A stretch of 64,000 nt of DNA, taken from JAAYAY01 sp963674575. GTDB lineage: Bacteria > Planctomycetota > Planctomycetia > Pirellulales > Thermoguttaceae. The stretch covers positions 62,001 to 126,000 of the forward strand of contig CAXXQT010000002.1 of NCBI GenBank assembly GCA_963674575.2, in the 5' to 3' direction. The notes beneath the pieces were generated by a model. That model worked only from the letters and a program-made list of their open reading frames with translations. It did no database searches and was not told where the DNA came from. Shown here one piece after another: positions 1 to 8,566 of this stretch (position 1 is the stretch's first letter; each line of letters opens with the position of its first letter). The position numbers and the translations under genes are program-made.

Positions 1-76
1 TGTGAAGACCTTGTTGCGCCGGGCCCGATCGGCCTTGCGCGAGTGCGTGGAGAAGAAACTGATGACGGAACACTGA
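1..76 (+). CDS. Sigma-70 family (ECF) RNA polymerase sigma factor, C-terminal fragment
   Basis: Frame 2 from the window edge reads as a short C-terminal tail (VKTLLRRARSALRECVEKK, then LMTEH) ending at TGA 74-76. The V-K-x-L-x-R-A-R-x-x-L-R pattern is the usual end of the region 4 recognition helix and its following basic helix in ECF sigma factors. The rest lies outside the window. The next gene has a short charged N-terminal segment followed by one membrane span and a VWA domain. That resembles the sigma factor / membrane VWA pairs common in planctomycetes, so a regulatory link is inferred. Only 24 codons are visible, so the family call is reasonable and the subgroup is unknown. Confidence 0.6.
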   Translation, partial: VKTLLRRARSALRECVEKKLMTEH

Positions 77-112
77 TCGGCACTGATCTTCGCGAATCAT
101 GTTGAGGAAATG

Positions 113-143
113 GGCCACAAGAGACACAAAAAGGCACGAAGAG
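113..143 (+). repeat. Dispersed GGCCACGAAGAACAC-type repeat, copy 1
   Basis: The sequence GGCCACAAGAGACACAAAAA continues into GGCACGAAGAG. Related copies lie at 12952-12981 (+) and 17389-17420 (-). All three share a GGCCAC(A/G)A start, an ACAC core and a GCAC(G/A)AA end, and all are intergenic. Function is unknown. Confidence 0.5.
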
Positions 144-149
144 TTGACG

Positions 150-354
150 GCCGTTTATGGTCGTTGCCCGCCGCAGGCGGTATTAGGCCCGCCGTTTACG
201 GCGGGTCGACTACCCTGAACCGCACGTTCCCTCCCGTCCGCACTGCCGCCGAAGGCGGCGGTGCGGACAGGAGGGAAAGGGGTGTCGTTCCCAACGGACC
301 CGAGCTAAAGCACGGGCCTAGGACCGCCTGCGGCGGAAAAGGGCCGTAAACGGC
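150..354. repeat. Composite imperfect palindrome, about 205 bp, with central hairpin
   Basis: Two 40-bp arms (150-189 and 315-354) are inverted copies of each other. They share GCCGTTTA, CGCCGCAGGCGGT and TAGGCC blocks and differ mainly in an 11-base inner segment. Between them is a 24-bp-stem hairpin (227-250 / 254-277, loop GAA) with only two wobble mismatches. Smaller stems lie inside, such as CCCGCCG-ttta-CGGCGGG at 188-205. It looks like a non-autonomous palindromic element or a fold-back RNA. No open frame or target-site duplication was recognised. Confidence 0.6.
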
Positions 355-474
355 CCTGGTAGGCCTTCGGCCAAACATTGTCACCGATTTGCGGAAGAAC
401 GTGTATTTCTCTTGCGGCTTCGCCGCACCGTTTCAAGAAACGGTGTCACCCGGCGTGGAAAGGAAACTGGGATC

Positions 475-3141
475 ATGAACGAGCCAAACGATCCAATGCG
501 TGACGACCTTCGCGATCGCCTGCTCGATCAGGCGCTGCGGGACACGCTGGGCGCCGAGTCCCCGCCCGACCTCTCCGAGCGCATCCTCGCCGCGGCCGAC
601 GAAGCTCATTTTGAACTCCCCGAGGGAAAAGGAGAGAAGGTCATGGAGCGACCGAAGCGGCGGCGTTGGGTGTGGGCGGTTGCAACAGTAGCGGCTTCTC
701 TCTTCATTGTCGGAGGCGTCCTGTGGGCCCACGGCAAGTGGAGCCGCGGTCGGAAAATTGCCAGGCTGGAAAAGGCAATGGAGGAGTACGAGCGGATTCA
801 TGGTGTCCCGGCCGATGCGGCCGACGTGTCGAGTTCACTGAGCCATCAGTTTTCGGCAGATCTCGACATTCCCTTCGACAGTTCGGCGGGACAATTTCCC
901 GGCTATGCTGAAAGCCTGCAGCCTCCAACGGGAACGGCTGAACCGCCGGTCATTTTCGGTCACGTGATCTCAGACGATGAAGCACCCGTTCGGCAACCGC
1001 TGATGCAGGGCGGCGGTGTGCAATACAACCGAATTGCCGGGCCGGGAACGCTGCCATCAAGACCGGGGCACGGATCGCAACAGAGCCAGTCGAGTAGGTT
1101 TGCCCACTCGCCAGACAGGAGTCACTACACCTTCAGCGCACGCGTGAAGAGCGATGTCGGCGCGATCGGGAGCATCGTTGTCCATGAAGCTGACGGCTAT
1201 CCACCGTCGAGCAGTGGTCTCAAAATGATGGTCACGCCGAGAGTAATCATCCAGAAAGGGGAAGAAAACCGATTGTCTGAATTGATCGGGGAGGTAACGG
1301 CGGCCGATGCGCAGTCTGGGGCGTTCGGTGTGGAAATGGGTCTAAGAGATAGTGTCCTTTTCTCCGGCCAAGGCCCCGGACGAGGCGGCGACCAATACGT
1401 CCGCCTCGTCGAAAATCCCTTCCTGGCCGCGAAGCTGCACCGGTGGTCGACCTTTTCGATCGACGTCGATACGGCCTCCTATGCCAACGTGCGGCGGTTC
1501 CTGCTGAAGGAAGGGCAGCTTCCGCCGCCCGACGCGGTGCGGATCGAGGAACTCGTCAACTACTTCGACTACAACTACTCGCCGCCGGAGGGCGATGTGC
1601 CCTTCGCCTCCCACATCGAGGTGGCCGGCTGCCCCTGGGCCCCGGAACGCCGGCTCGTGCGGATCGCTCTGAAGGGACGTGAGGTTGAGACGAACCAGCG
1701 CCCGGCGAGCAACCTGGTCTTCCTGCTCGACGTGTCGGGCTCGATGAACGAGCCGGACAAGCTGCCGCTCCTGCAGGCCGGCATGAAACTGCTGGCCGGG
1801 CAACTGCGTGAAAACGACCACGTGGCCATCGTCGTCTACGCCGGCTCGGAAGGCCTCGTGCTGCCCTCCACGCCGGGCGACCAGCGGGCGAAGATCCTGG
1901 ACGCCATCGATCGGCTCTCCGCGGGCGGATCGACCAACGGCGGGGCCGGCATCGAACTGGCCTACAAGATCGCTCGAGAGGAGTTCCTCGAAGGCGGCGT
2001 CAACCGCGTGATCCTCTGCACCGACGGCGACTTCAACGTGGGTACGACCAGCACCGGCGACCTGGAACGGATGGTGGAGGAGAAGGCCAAGAGCGGCGTG
2101 TTCCTCTCCGTGCTCGGCTTCGGACGGGGGAACCTGAACGACGCCATGATGGAGACCATCTCCAACAAGGGCAACGGCAACTACGCCTACATCGACGGCA
2201 TGACCGAGGCCCAGAAGGTGCTCGTCCAACAGATGGGCGGCACGCTGGTGACCATCGCCAAGGACGTGAAGATCCAGCTCGACTTCAACCCGAACCGGGT
2301 GGAGGCCTACCGGCTCATCGGCTACGAGAACCGCATGCTGGCCACGGAGGATTTTAACGACGACAAGAAGGACGCCGGCGAGATCGGCGCCGGACACACG
2401 GTAACCGCCCTGTATGAGGTCGTGCCAGCCGGCGGGAAGGTGGACCTGCCCCAAGTCGACCAATCGCGGTATCAGCCGGATCTGGAGGGGGAAGAGAAGA
2501 GCGAGTTCGACGACGAACTGCTCGTGGTCAAGGTTCGCTACAAGGAGCCCGACGGTGAGACGAGCAAGCTCCTGGAGTTCCCCGTTACCGATCAGGGCGA
2601 TTCCTTCGCGAAGACGGATGACGACTTCCAGTTCGCCGCGGCCGTGGCCTCCTTCGGCATGCTGCTCCGCGGCTCGGCCTACCTGGGCCAGTCGAGCTAC
2701 GACGGGGTGCTGGAAATCGCCGAGTCGGCCAAGGGCGCCGATCGCCACGCCTATCGGGCGGAGCTGGTCGAGATGGTCAAGCGGGCCAAGCCGCTCGCCC
2801 AGGCACGGGCCGCTCTTCAGAAAGAAATCCGCGAAGCGATCGAAGCGGCCGAGGCGGAACTGGCGAAGAACAGGCCGCCGGTCGGTGGTGTTCAAGGGGT
2901 GGTTCTGAACGTGGCGGAAGACGGCACGGTCGAGATCAGCCTTGGCAAGGACGATGGGCTGGCAGCGGGAGGGCAGCTCGACGTGTACCGAACCGAGGGT
3001 GGGAGCAGTACGAGGCTCGGCACGATCGAGGTGGTGAAGCCCGAGGCCGACAAGGCCACGTGCAAGGTTTTGCCGGAATCGAGTACGCGCGAGATCAAGG
3101 CGAGTGATCGGGTGAGTACCCGGGCGGTGGAAGAGGAGTAG
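475..3141 (+). CDS. YfbK-like VWA domain protein (vWF_A N-terminal, VWA, DUF3520) with single membrane anchor
   Basis: The protein has 888 residues when started at ATG 475, which follows GGAAAGGAAA; an in-frame start 63 bases upstream has no such site. An acidic N-terminal stretch of about 60 residues resembles the cytoplasmic part of an anti-sigma factor. One transmembrane helix follows (about residues 65-85), then a low-complexity Pro/Ser linker. The YfbK N-terminal domain is recognisable by TFSIDVDTASYANVRR. The VWA domain has a complete MIDAS motif (DVSGS in FLLDVSGSMNEP), and a DUF3520-type region follows. About 80 C-terminal residues form a separate small beta-rich module (DDGLAAGGQLDVYR). 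It probably works in the envelope as a metal-dependent interaction protein; its partner is unknown. Its stop codon TAG is the TAG of a GTAG-footed palindrome. Confidence 0.85.
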   Translation: MNEPNDPMRDDLRDRLLDQALRDTLGAESPPDLSERILAAADEAHFELPEGKGEKVMERPKRRRWVWAVATVAASLFIVGGVLWAHGKWSRGRKIARLEKAMEEYERIHGVPADAADVSSSLSHQFSADLDIPFDSSAGQFPGYAESLQPPTGTAEPPVIFGHVISDDEAPVRQPLMQGGGVQYNRIAGPGTLPSRPGHGSQQSQSSRFAHSPDRSHYTFSARVKSDVGAIGSIVVHEADGYPPSSSGLKMMVTPRVIIQKGEENRLSELIGEVTAADAQSGAFGVEMGLRDSVLFSGQGPGRGGDQYVRLVENPFLAAKLHRWSTFSIDVDTASYANVRRFLLKEGQLPPPDAVRIEELVNYFDYNYSPPEGDVPFASHIEVAGCPWAPERRLVRIALKGREVETNQRPASNLVFLLDVSGSMNEPDKLPLLQAGMKLLAGQLRENDHVAIVVYAGSEGLVLPSTPGDQRAKILDAIDRLSAGGSTNGGAGIELAYKIAREEFLEGGVNRVILCTDGDFNVGTTSTGDLERMVEEKAKSGVFLSVLGFGRGNLNDAMMETISNKGNGNYAYIDGMTEAQKVLVQQMGGTLVTIAKDVKIQLDFNPNRVEAYRLIGYENRMLATEDFNDDKKDAGEIGAGHTVTALYEVVPAGGKVDLPQVDQSRYQPDLEGEEKSEFDDELLVVKVRYKEPDGETSKLLEFPVTDQGDSFAKTDDDFQFAAAVASFGMLLRGSAYLGQSSYDGVLEIAESAKGADRHAYRAELVEMVKRAKPLAQARAALQKEIREAIEAAEAELAKNRPPVGGVQGVVLNVAEDGTVEISLGKDDGLAAGGQLDVYRTEGGSSTRLGTIEVVKPEADKATCKVLPESSTREIKASDRVSTRAVEEE

Positions 3142-3375
3142 GGCAGCCCGCGCAGCGCGGCGACACATCTGTAGCCACGCGGCGTAAGCCCGTGGTTTGC
3201 AGAGCGAGCCGATTGGACCGAAAGCCCGCGCAGCGCGGCGATACGACACGGAGAAACCACAACTCCGCATCGTGTCGCCGCGCTGCGCGGGCTTTCTGTT
3301 GTCTGCGATGTCAGCCCCCAGGCTCACGCCTGGGGCTACTGACGTATCGCCCCGCTGCGCGGGCTTGTTCGCTTC
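3138..3375. repeat. Cluster of REP-like palindromes between convergent genes
   Basis: At least four hairpins lie in 235 bases. 3138-3160: GTAG plus a CCGCG/CGCGG stem. 3171-3195: GTAG then CCACG-c-GGC-gtaa-GCC-CGTGG. 3220-3296: a perfect 21-bp inverted repeat (GAAAGCCCGCGCAGCGCGGC is the first 20 bases of the left arm) that can end transcription from the left. 3313-3339: AGCCCC-c-AGGC-tcac-GCCT-GGGGCT with CTAC (GTAG on the other strand) at its foot. A further GC-arm copy lies near 3347-3367. The elements share the GTAG/CTAC foot and a bulged C in the stem. Confidence 0.7.
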
Positions 3376-4521
3376 CTACAGCGTCACCCACTTTTCTTCG
3401 CGGTGGCTCTTCAGGATGGCTTCGCAGAGGATGACCTCGCGGTGGCCTTCGGCGAAGGTCGGGAAGAGGGGCATGGCCGAGAAGTCGCCCGCGGCGATGT
3501 ACTGATAGAAGGAGCGGAAGCACTGCTTGAAGGCGTCGGGGAAGCCCTCGTTGTGTCCGCCGGGATAATTGGTGAAGCCGGCGGGCAGGTCGGCCAGCAA
3601 CGAGGGATCGCGAGCGAAGCACTCGTTCGGCTTGTTGCGATAGCCGATCCACAGTTCGTTCGGCGTTTCGCTGCTGAAGGCCACCGAGCACTTGGCGCCG
3701 GCGATCTCGTAGCGGAGCGTGTTCTTGCGGCCCGCGTTGATCTGCGACACGTTCAGGCTGCCCCGGGCGCCGTTGGTGAACCGGAACATGATGCAGCCGT
3801 AGTCGTCGGTGGTGATCTCGATCGGCTCGGTGGCCACCTCGGCGGCCTTCTTGCCGGTGAAGGTTTTGACTTCGCCGGTGGGGCGTTTGCGGACCTTGTG
3901 GACCGTGTTCAGGTCGGCGAAGACTGATTCGACTTCCAGCCCGGTGATCGACAGGACGAGGTCCATCCAGTGGGTGCCGATGTCCGACACGGCCCGGAGC
4001 TCGCCGCCCTGCTCGGCCAGGACGCGCCAGTTGTAGTCGGTGTCGTAGAGCAGCCAGTCCTGGATGTAGCAGCCGTTGATGGCGTAGATCTCACCCAGGT
4101 CGCCCTGGGCGGCCATGGCCCGGGCCTGGAGGTTCATGGGGTAGTAGCGGATGTTGTAGCAGACGGCCGCGGCCACGCCCGCCGACTTGGCCAACTCGAC
4201 CAGTTCACCCGTCTCTTCCGAGTTCATGGCCAGGGGCTTCTCGCACATGACGTGCTTGCCGGCCTGAACGACCTTCTTGGCAAAGGGATAGTGGAGCACA
4301 TTGGGAACGGCCAGGTGGACGGCGTCGACGGACTCGTCGGCCAGGACGTCGTCGATGCTCGAATAGGCCTTGGGCAAGCCGAGCGCTTCCTTGGCCGATT
4401 GGGACTCGTTGTCATCGCAGCCGAGGATCCCGGTGACGGTCACGCCCAGGCGGCGCAGGGCCTCCACATGGACCGGTCCGATGAATCCCGCCCCGACGAC
4501 TGCTGTTTTCAGATGGTTCAT
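3376..4521 (-). CDS. Gfo/Idh/MocA family NAD(P)-dependent oxidoreductase
   Basis: The protein has 381 residues. ATG 4521 is chosen because GGAGAACC lies just upstream and the Rossmann motif starts at once (AVVGAGFIGPVH, GxGxxG near residues 10-15). The family signature EKPLAM is at about 94-99 (VMCEKPLAM), and a GTHWMD segment near 185 fits the usual active-site His. The C-terminal alpha/beta domain has normal length for the family. No signal peptide is seen, so it is cytoplasmic. These enzymes oxidise or reduce sugars, inositols or their derivatives; the substrate cannot be read from sequence. It converges on the VWA gene across a REP cluster and is likely transcribed alone. Confidence 0.92.
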   Translation of the reverse strand: MNHLKTAVVGAGFIGPVHVEALRRLGVTVTGILGCDDNESQSAKEALGLPKAYSSIDDVLADESVDAVHLAVPNVLHYPFAKKVVQAGKHVMCEKPLAMNSEETGELVELAKSAGVAAAVCYNIRYYPMNLQARAMAAQGDLGEIYAINGCYIQDWLLYDTDYNWRVLAEQGGELRAVSDIGTHWMDLVLSITGLEVESVFADLNTVHKVRKRPTGEVKTFTGKKAAEVATEPIEITTDDYGCIMFRFTNGARGSLNVSQINAGRKNTLRYEIAGAKCSVAFSSETPNELWIGYRNKPNECFARDPSLLADLPAGFTNYPGGHNEGFPDAFKQCFRSFYQYIAAGDFSAMPLFPTFAEGHREVILCEAILKSHREEKWVTL

Positions 4522-4556
4522 TATGGTTCTCCAGAAGATGGTTGATCGTGTTCTGT

Positions 4557-4580
4557 GTTGGAGTCCAGGCTTCAGCCTGC
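4557..4580 (+). repeat. GTTGGAGTCCAGGCTTCAGC repeat, copy 1
   Basis: This dispersed intergenic repeat contains the AGGCT-tc-AGCCT palindrome. Close copies occur at 8661-8684 and within the array 14888-15312. Confidence 0.6.
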
Positions 4581-4581
4581 C

Positions 4582-4663
4582 GTGTGCCACGGCTTGCTCG
4601 CAAGCAGTGCCTTCGGATGTGTCTCTTTCAGCATGCACTGCTTGCAAGCAAGCCGTGGCACAC
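4582..4663. repeat. 29-bp inverted repeat, 24-base spacer
   Basis: The arms 4582-4610 and 4635-4663 are reverse complements with one mismatch. The left arm starts GTGTGCCACGGCTTGCTCGC. Each arm is itself partly self-complementary (CTTGC/GCAAG). It lies directly after the GTTGGAGTCC repeat and upstream of the Gfo/Idh gene start, so it could form a cruciform or an RNA hairpin. Confidence 0.65.
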
Positions 4664-4767
4664 CGCGTATCCGGTGGTCGGGCAGGAGAAGAACTTGCCT
4701 CAGACCGAGAATCTCTGCAATCTAGCGGTCACCGAGAGGGGGGTCAAGGAGCCGGATCTCCTGCGGT

Positions 4768-5100
4768 TCACTGGGGCAGAGCGTGCCGGAGCTGCCCCAG
4801 TTGGCCCAGGAACCAGCGGGAGAACACGACCAGCACGACCACCACGAGGGTGGTTTGGAGAATCACCAGGGCCAGGAGCACCATTTTCCAGAACCGGGAG
4901 AAGCGGGGGCTGCGGAACAAGACGGGAAGCGCCAACGGGCCGGCCGCCAGAAAGAGCAGGGCCAGCACCTGCCAGCGACTGGCGCCAAGCCGATCATTGG
5001 GCGAAGGCTGAGCCCGGTCGTCTGTCGCCACCTCGGCGACAATGATTTCCGAGTCAGCGGCGGATTGCAATTCAGGCGGCTGAAGAGGGCTTGGTTCCAT
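4768..5100 (-). CDS. Small two-span membrane protein, function unknown
   Basis: The protein has 110 residues from ATG 5100. The first 40 residues are polar and Pro/Asp-rich. Two strongly hydrophobic segments follow (about 43-62 and 73-96), separated by a short basic loop (FRSPRFSRFW), so both ends probably lie on the same side of the membrane. The open frame continues upstream without a stop, but that part crosses a repeat and is not protein-like, which supports the internal start. No family is recognised. The neighbours (oxidoreductase, polyprenyl sugar transferase) give no clear functional hint. Confidence 0.6.
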   Translation of the reverse strand: MEPSPLQPPELQSAADSEIIVAEVATDDRAQPSPNDRLGASRWQVLALLFLAAGPLALPVLFRSPRFSRFWKMVLLALVILQTTLVVVVLVVFSRWFLGQLGQLRHALPQ

Positions 5101-5419
5101 GGCGTGACAGTATAGCGGCACGAGGGACCGGGAAGAACAGCATCCAGTAGGCTCCTCCCAGTAGGTTCCGGGCGCCGCACGGAACCCTGAATCAGCAAGT
5201 CGCTTCGATTCTCCGAACGGGGCCAAATGGTCTGAAATCGGTCCATTCAGTGGAAGAACCAACGCGGGTTGAGGTAGCAGGGTTCCGTGCGGCGCCCGGA
5301 ACCTACTGGGTGTCCAGGACCTACGGCGGCTAGGTTGCCTAATTTGCGCAGACTGCATTGACGTTGCCCCTCTCGTTGTGCTAGAAGACCGGGCCACGAC
5401 AGAACTGCGACTCTCACGG
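5101..5419. other. Intergenic region with a REP pair
   Basis: This 319-base gap separates divergent genes. It contains the perfect inverted REP pair at 5157-5310. No additional open frame is convincing and no promoter close to consensus was found. Confidence 0.5.
5157..5310. repeat. Pair of identical 33-bp GTAG-footed palindromes in inverted orientation
   Basis: The arms 5157-5189 and 5278-5310 are perfect reverse complements, 88 bases apart. Each contains GTAG followed by GTTCCG-ggcgccgca-CGGAAC, so each can also fold alone. Two inverted REPs with a short spacer match the BIME arrangement known from enterobacteria. Confidence 0.75.
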
Positions 5420-6820
5420 ATGGGAACGGCCGTGTATCGGCGTCACGGAAACAAACTCGGACTGGTCTTTCTGGCCGGCGACCTGGCAGTGACCACGCTT
5501 GCCTGGCTGGCAGCTTATTGGACTCGTTTCGGCCTGTTTCCATCGCCCGAGGGGATCCCCGATTTTCACCTGGTCCTCGAAGCGTTGCCCCTGGTTCTCG
5601 TACTGGCCACGGTGTCTTATCGTCTGGCCGGGCTCTACGAAATCCACCGCCTCCGCGAAATGCCCCGCGAACTGGGCGTCGTCTTCAGGGCGGGCGGACT
5701 GTTGTTCGTGCTCGTGATCACCACGGCCTTCTATCGTCGCGACCTGTATGAATCGCGAACCGCCCTGGCCTTGTTCTTCGCTTTCAACGCCGTTGGGATC
5801 ACCGCCGCACGGCGTCTCCTCTGGCGGGTGTTGTGCTATTTCCGTGGGCGTGGATTGAACTATGGCCGGGCCCTGATCGTGGGAGGTGGTCGAGCCGGAG
5901 AACGGGTCGCCCGCACCATCGAGAAGAACAACTGGACCGGTCTGGAAGCCGTGGGATATGTGGACGAAGCCAGAGACCGTCAGGTGCAGATGCCGCCGCG
6001 ACTGGGAACCATCGACGAGGTCGCCGAGGTGGCCGTGGAGCACGAGATCGACCACGTGTTCGTCGCCTTGCCCCTGAGCCGATACGGCGAACTTCCCCAG
6101 ATCTACCAGGCCCTCTCCGACGTCGTGGTCGAGGTGCAAATCGTTCCCGACGTTCCCGGATTCACCGGGATCAAGCCGCGACTCATGGAAGTCGACGGGG
6201 TGCCCTTTGTGAATCTCCGCCAGAATCCTCATCGAGGCTGGCCGCGGCTGGCCAAGCGGGCCATGGACCTGCTTCTGGGTACGGTGGCCCTGATCCTGCT
6301 CGCGCCGTTGATGCTCCTGCTGGCCCTGGCGGTCAAATGCACCAGTCCGGGCCCGGTCTTCTATCGCCAGTGGCGCACCGGGCTGGCGGGGCGCCAGTTC
6401 GGCATGCTCAAGTTTCGCAGCATGCGAGTCGACGCCGAATCGGGCACGGGGCCCGTGTGGGCCCAGCGGGGCGACGATCGCTGCACGCCCCTGGGCCGAT
6501 TCATGCGTCGCTGGAGTCTCGACGAACTTCCGCAACTGTTCAACGTCCTGGCTGGGGACATGAGCCTGGTTGGGCCCCGCCCGGAACGGGCTGTCTTCGT
6601 CGAGAAATTCCGGCACCAGATTCCGGGCTACGCTCAGCGTCACCAGGTGAAGGCCGGCATTACCGGCTGGGCCCAGGTGCACGGCTGGCGAGGCAATACG
6701 TCGCTGCGACACCGCGTTCAGTGCGATCTCTATTACATCAGCCACTGGTCGATCTGGCTCGACCTGCTCATCCTGCTGATGACTTTTCGGTATGGCTGGC
6801 GCCATCGGAACGCGTATTGA
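5420..6820 (+). CDS. Polyprenyl glycosylphosphotransferase (WbaP/WcaJ-type, exopolysaccharide initiation)
   Basis: The protein has 466 residues from ATG 5420; a GTG 42 bases upstream is the alternative and neither start has a strong ribosome site. The N-terminal third has several hydrophobic spans. A Rossmann-like CoA-binding_3 domain follows (ALIVGGGRAGERVART). The C-terminal bacterial sugar transferase domain (about 275-466) has one membrane helix and the family motifs LKFRSMR, RRWSLDELPQLFNVL, MSLVGPRPE and AGITGWAQVHGWRG. The family moves a sugar 1-phosphate from a UDP-sugar to undecaprenyl phosphate at the inner membrane, the first step of exopolysaccharide or O-unit assembly. The sugar is unknown. 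No other glycosyltransferase genes are adjacent, so it may supply a dispersed pathway. Confidence 0.92.
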   Translation: MGTAVYRRHGNKLGLVFLAGDLAVTTLAWLAAYWTRFGLFPSPEGIPDFHLVLEALPLVLVLATVSYRLAGLYEIHRLREMPRELGVVFRAGGLLFVLVITTAFYRRDLYESRTALALFFAFNAVGITAARRLLWRVLCYFRGRGLNYGRALIVGGGRAGERVARTIEKNNWTGLEAVGYVDEARDRQVQMPPRLGTIDEVAEVAVEHEIDHVFVALPLSRYGELPQIYQALSDVVVEVQIVPDVPGFTGIKPRLMEVDGVPFVNLRQNPHRGWPRLAKRAMDLLLGTVALILLAPLMLLLALAVKCTSPGPVFYRQWRTGLAGRQFGMLKFRSMRVDAESGTGPVWAQRGDDRCTPLGRFMRRWSLDELPQLFNVLAGDMSLVGPRPERAVFVEKFRHQIPGYAQRHQVKAGITGWAQVHGWRGNTSLRHRVQCDLYYISHWSIWLDLLILLMTFRYGWRHRNAY

Positions 6821-7490
6821 TGAGGCTTCAGGCTGGAGACTGTAGGCTGTAGGTCTTGATGCCAAGCCGATTGTGATGGGGAGCAATTCAGCCGCTGCCA
6901 AGTTCCCTCTTCTACTGCCCTCCTCGTCCGCTTCGTCATCCGTTTTCAAGATGGGCAATAGCGGCTGGGAGTACGTGGGTCTCGTCCGCAAGAGGGGTGA
7001 TTCGCCTGGACTGTTCCGCATTCGATGATCGCCGGAGGCAAAGAAATAGTTGCGAAACGCCGGATTCTTTGCTTGAAACGCCAGGGGTGCAGATCTTCGA
7101 TGGGTTTCCGGGGTTTGTACGTTCCTAGAAGATAGAGAGCCGACCTGTGCCGGAAGTCGTCGAGTGGGAGTGACGTGACGGCGGAGGCGGGGCCGTTCCT
7201 TCTCAAGTCTGGTAGGTGTCATCGCAATCGAAATTCTCCGAATACACGTACCAAACAGTTTGCACGGACAGAGCAACAGGCTATAGTCGAAGGGGTAATC
7301 TTTTCAAATTAGTCAAAAAGCCGCCGAATTGACGGAACCAGGGAGATAAGAGGCTCTTCTCCTTCTCCGAAGACGCTGCTCCACACGACGCTCGGGGAAT
7401 CCCCCACGTGGTAAATACTGGAGCAGGATCGACTCGTCAAACCGGGGGCGCTGTTCCCTTTTCTTTTTCAACTTTTCGAGGAGAGGCATC
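6821..7490. other. Long gap upstream of the DUF1559 gene
   Basis: No gene is supported in these 670 bases. Near 6830-6846 a 17-base segment (AGGCTGGAGACTGTAGG) recurs in inverted form at 18504-18520. A promoter-like sequence is noted at 7260-7287. The last 200 bases would form a long leader for the DUF1559 transcript. Confidence 0.45.
7260..7287 (+). promoter_or_regulatory. Candidate housekeeping promoter for the DUF1559 gene
   Basis: TTGCAC and TATAGT are separated by 16 bases, matching four and five of six consensus positions. The start codon is 204 bases downstream, which implies a long untranslated leader. The call rests on pattern only. Confidence 0.4.
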
Positions 7491-8525
7491 ATGTCCAAAC
7501 AAGGTACCTGGGGGCGAAAAGCGTTCACGCTCGTGGAACTGCTCGTCGTCATTGCGATCATCGGAATCTTGATCGCCCTGCTCCTGCCGGCGGTGCAGGC
7601 CGCCCGCGAAGCGGCGCGTCGCATGTCCTGCACCAACAACATGAAGCAAATCGGTATCGCGATGCACAACTATCACGATACGTACAAGACGTTCCCGCAG
7701 GGCGGCTTGGCCGGCGAGAACAACACCGACTCGACGATGGACGGAACGCAATACTACATCACCGCCTACGCGGCGATCCTGCCGTTCCTTGAAGGGCAAA
7801 ACGTTCTGTCCCTCTACGACTTCCAGGATCCCTGGTACAACCAGAGCACCGAACTCGCTCAGAGCGTGATTGCAGGGTATGTGTGCCCTTCCGCTTCCAT
7901 GGACAATCCCTTCTACGACGCCGAATTCGCAGCGGCCGGCTACAACATCGGGGGAACGGCCAGCGCCCTGAGCTATCTGCTGTGCAAGGGATCGCATTGC
8001 ATCTGGTGCCGCAACGGAGCGGTCAGCAATAGCGTTGCCGGCGTCTTCGACCTGGAAGCCGGGTCCAGCTTCAATGAAATCACCGACGGCACAAGCAACA
8101 CGATGATGATCGGCGAAGGCCCCATGGGCACGAACTGGCAGGTATGCACGGGCCAGGGTTGCGACAGCAGCACGGCTTCGGTGAACGCCTTCGGCGACAC
8201 GTCCGTCTCCATGATCAGTTGGCTCGTTCCCCATCCGAACGCCGCCTACATCGGCATGACGTCCCACGTCAGCATTTTCGGATCGACCCTCGACCCGATG
8301 AACAAGGAATACGTCACCGAGTCGTTCGCCAACGGCGGAACTTTCAGCAACTGCACAACCGCCAATTCCGACGACGCGGCCACCAACTTCGGCAGCAACC
8401 ATCCCGGCGGCGCCAACTTCCTGTTCAGCGACGGCTCGGTCCACTTCCTCTCGGAAACGATCGACATGGACGACTACTGGGCCCTGTCGACGAAGGGCGG
8501 CGGCGAGGTGGCCAGCATTCCGTAG
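7491..8525 (+). CDS. DUF1559 family prepilin-like secreted protein
   Basis: The protein has 344 residues with a clear ribosome site (CGAGGAGAGG) before ATG 7491. The N terminus is a type IV prepilin-like processing and methylation site: basic leader, then FTLVELLVVIAIIGILIALL, followed by the family-specific AVQAAREAARRM and the N-N-M-K-Q-I-G segment. The C terminus has the H-x-G-G-x-N-x-x-x-x-D-G-S pattern (NHPGGANFLFSDGS) that ends DUF1559 proteins. The middle is Ser/Thr/Gly-rich with several Cys. The family is hugely expanded in planctomycetes and is probably a pseudopilin-like surface or secretion protein; its exact role is unknown. A strong terminator follows it, so it is likely monocistronic. 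Confidence 0.95.
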   Translation: MSKQGTWGRKAFTLVELLVVIAIIGILIALLLPAVQAAREAARRMSCTNNMKQIGIAMHNYHDTYKTFPQGGLAGENNTDSTMDGTQYYITAYAAILPFLEGQNVLSLYDFQDPWYNQSTELAQSVIAGYVCPSASMDNPFYDAEFAAAGYNIGGTASALSYLLCKGSHCIWCRNGAVSNSVAGVFDLEAGSSFNEITDGTSNTMMIGEGPMGTNWQVCTGQGCDSSTASVNAFGDTSVSMISWLVPHPNAAYIGMTSHVSIFGSTLDPMNKEYVTESFANGGTFSNCTTANSDDAATNFGSNHPGGANFLFSDGSVHFLSETIDMDDYWALSTKGGGEVASIP

Positions 8526-8566
8526 CGGCCGGCGCAGCATCGGCTCCCAAGAGAATCCATCCCCCT

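Larger units (their letters stand above)
77..474. other. Intergenic region filled with palindromic repeats
   Basis: There is no convincing gene between the sigma factor tail and the VWA protein. The stretch holds a copy of the dispersed GGCCAC...CACGAA repeat (113-143), a composite palindrome (150-354) and a small GTAGGCC-ttc-GGCC hairpin near 359-371. The open frames found here are low-complexity translations of the palindromes. Confidence 0.6.

Noticed and set aside
1342..3327. A 661-residue open frame on the minus strand
   Set aside because: Antisense to the VWA gene, rich in His/Val/Leu/Gly from mirrored codons; the plus-strand protein has clear motifs.
5414..7276. A 620-residue open frame on the minus strand
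   Set aside because: Antisense to the sugar transferase gene; no domain, no ribosome site.
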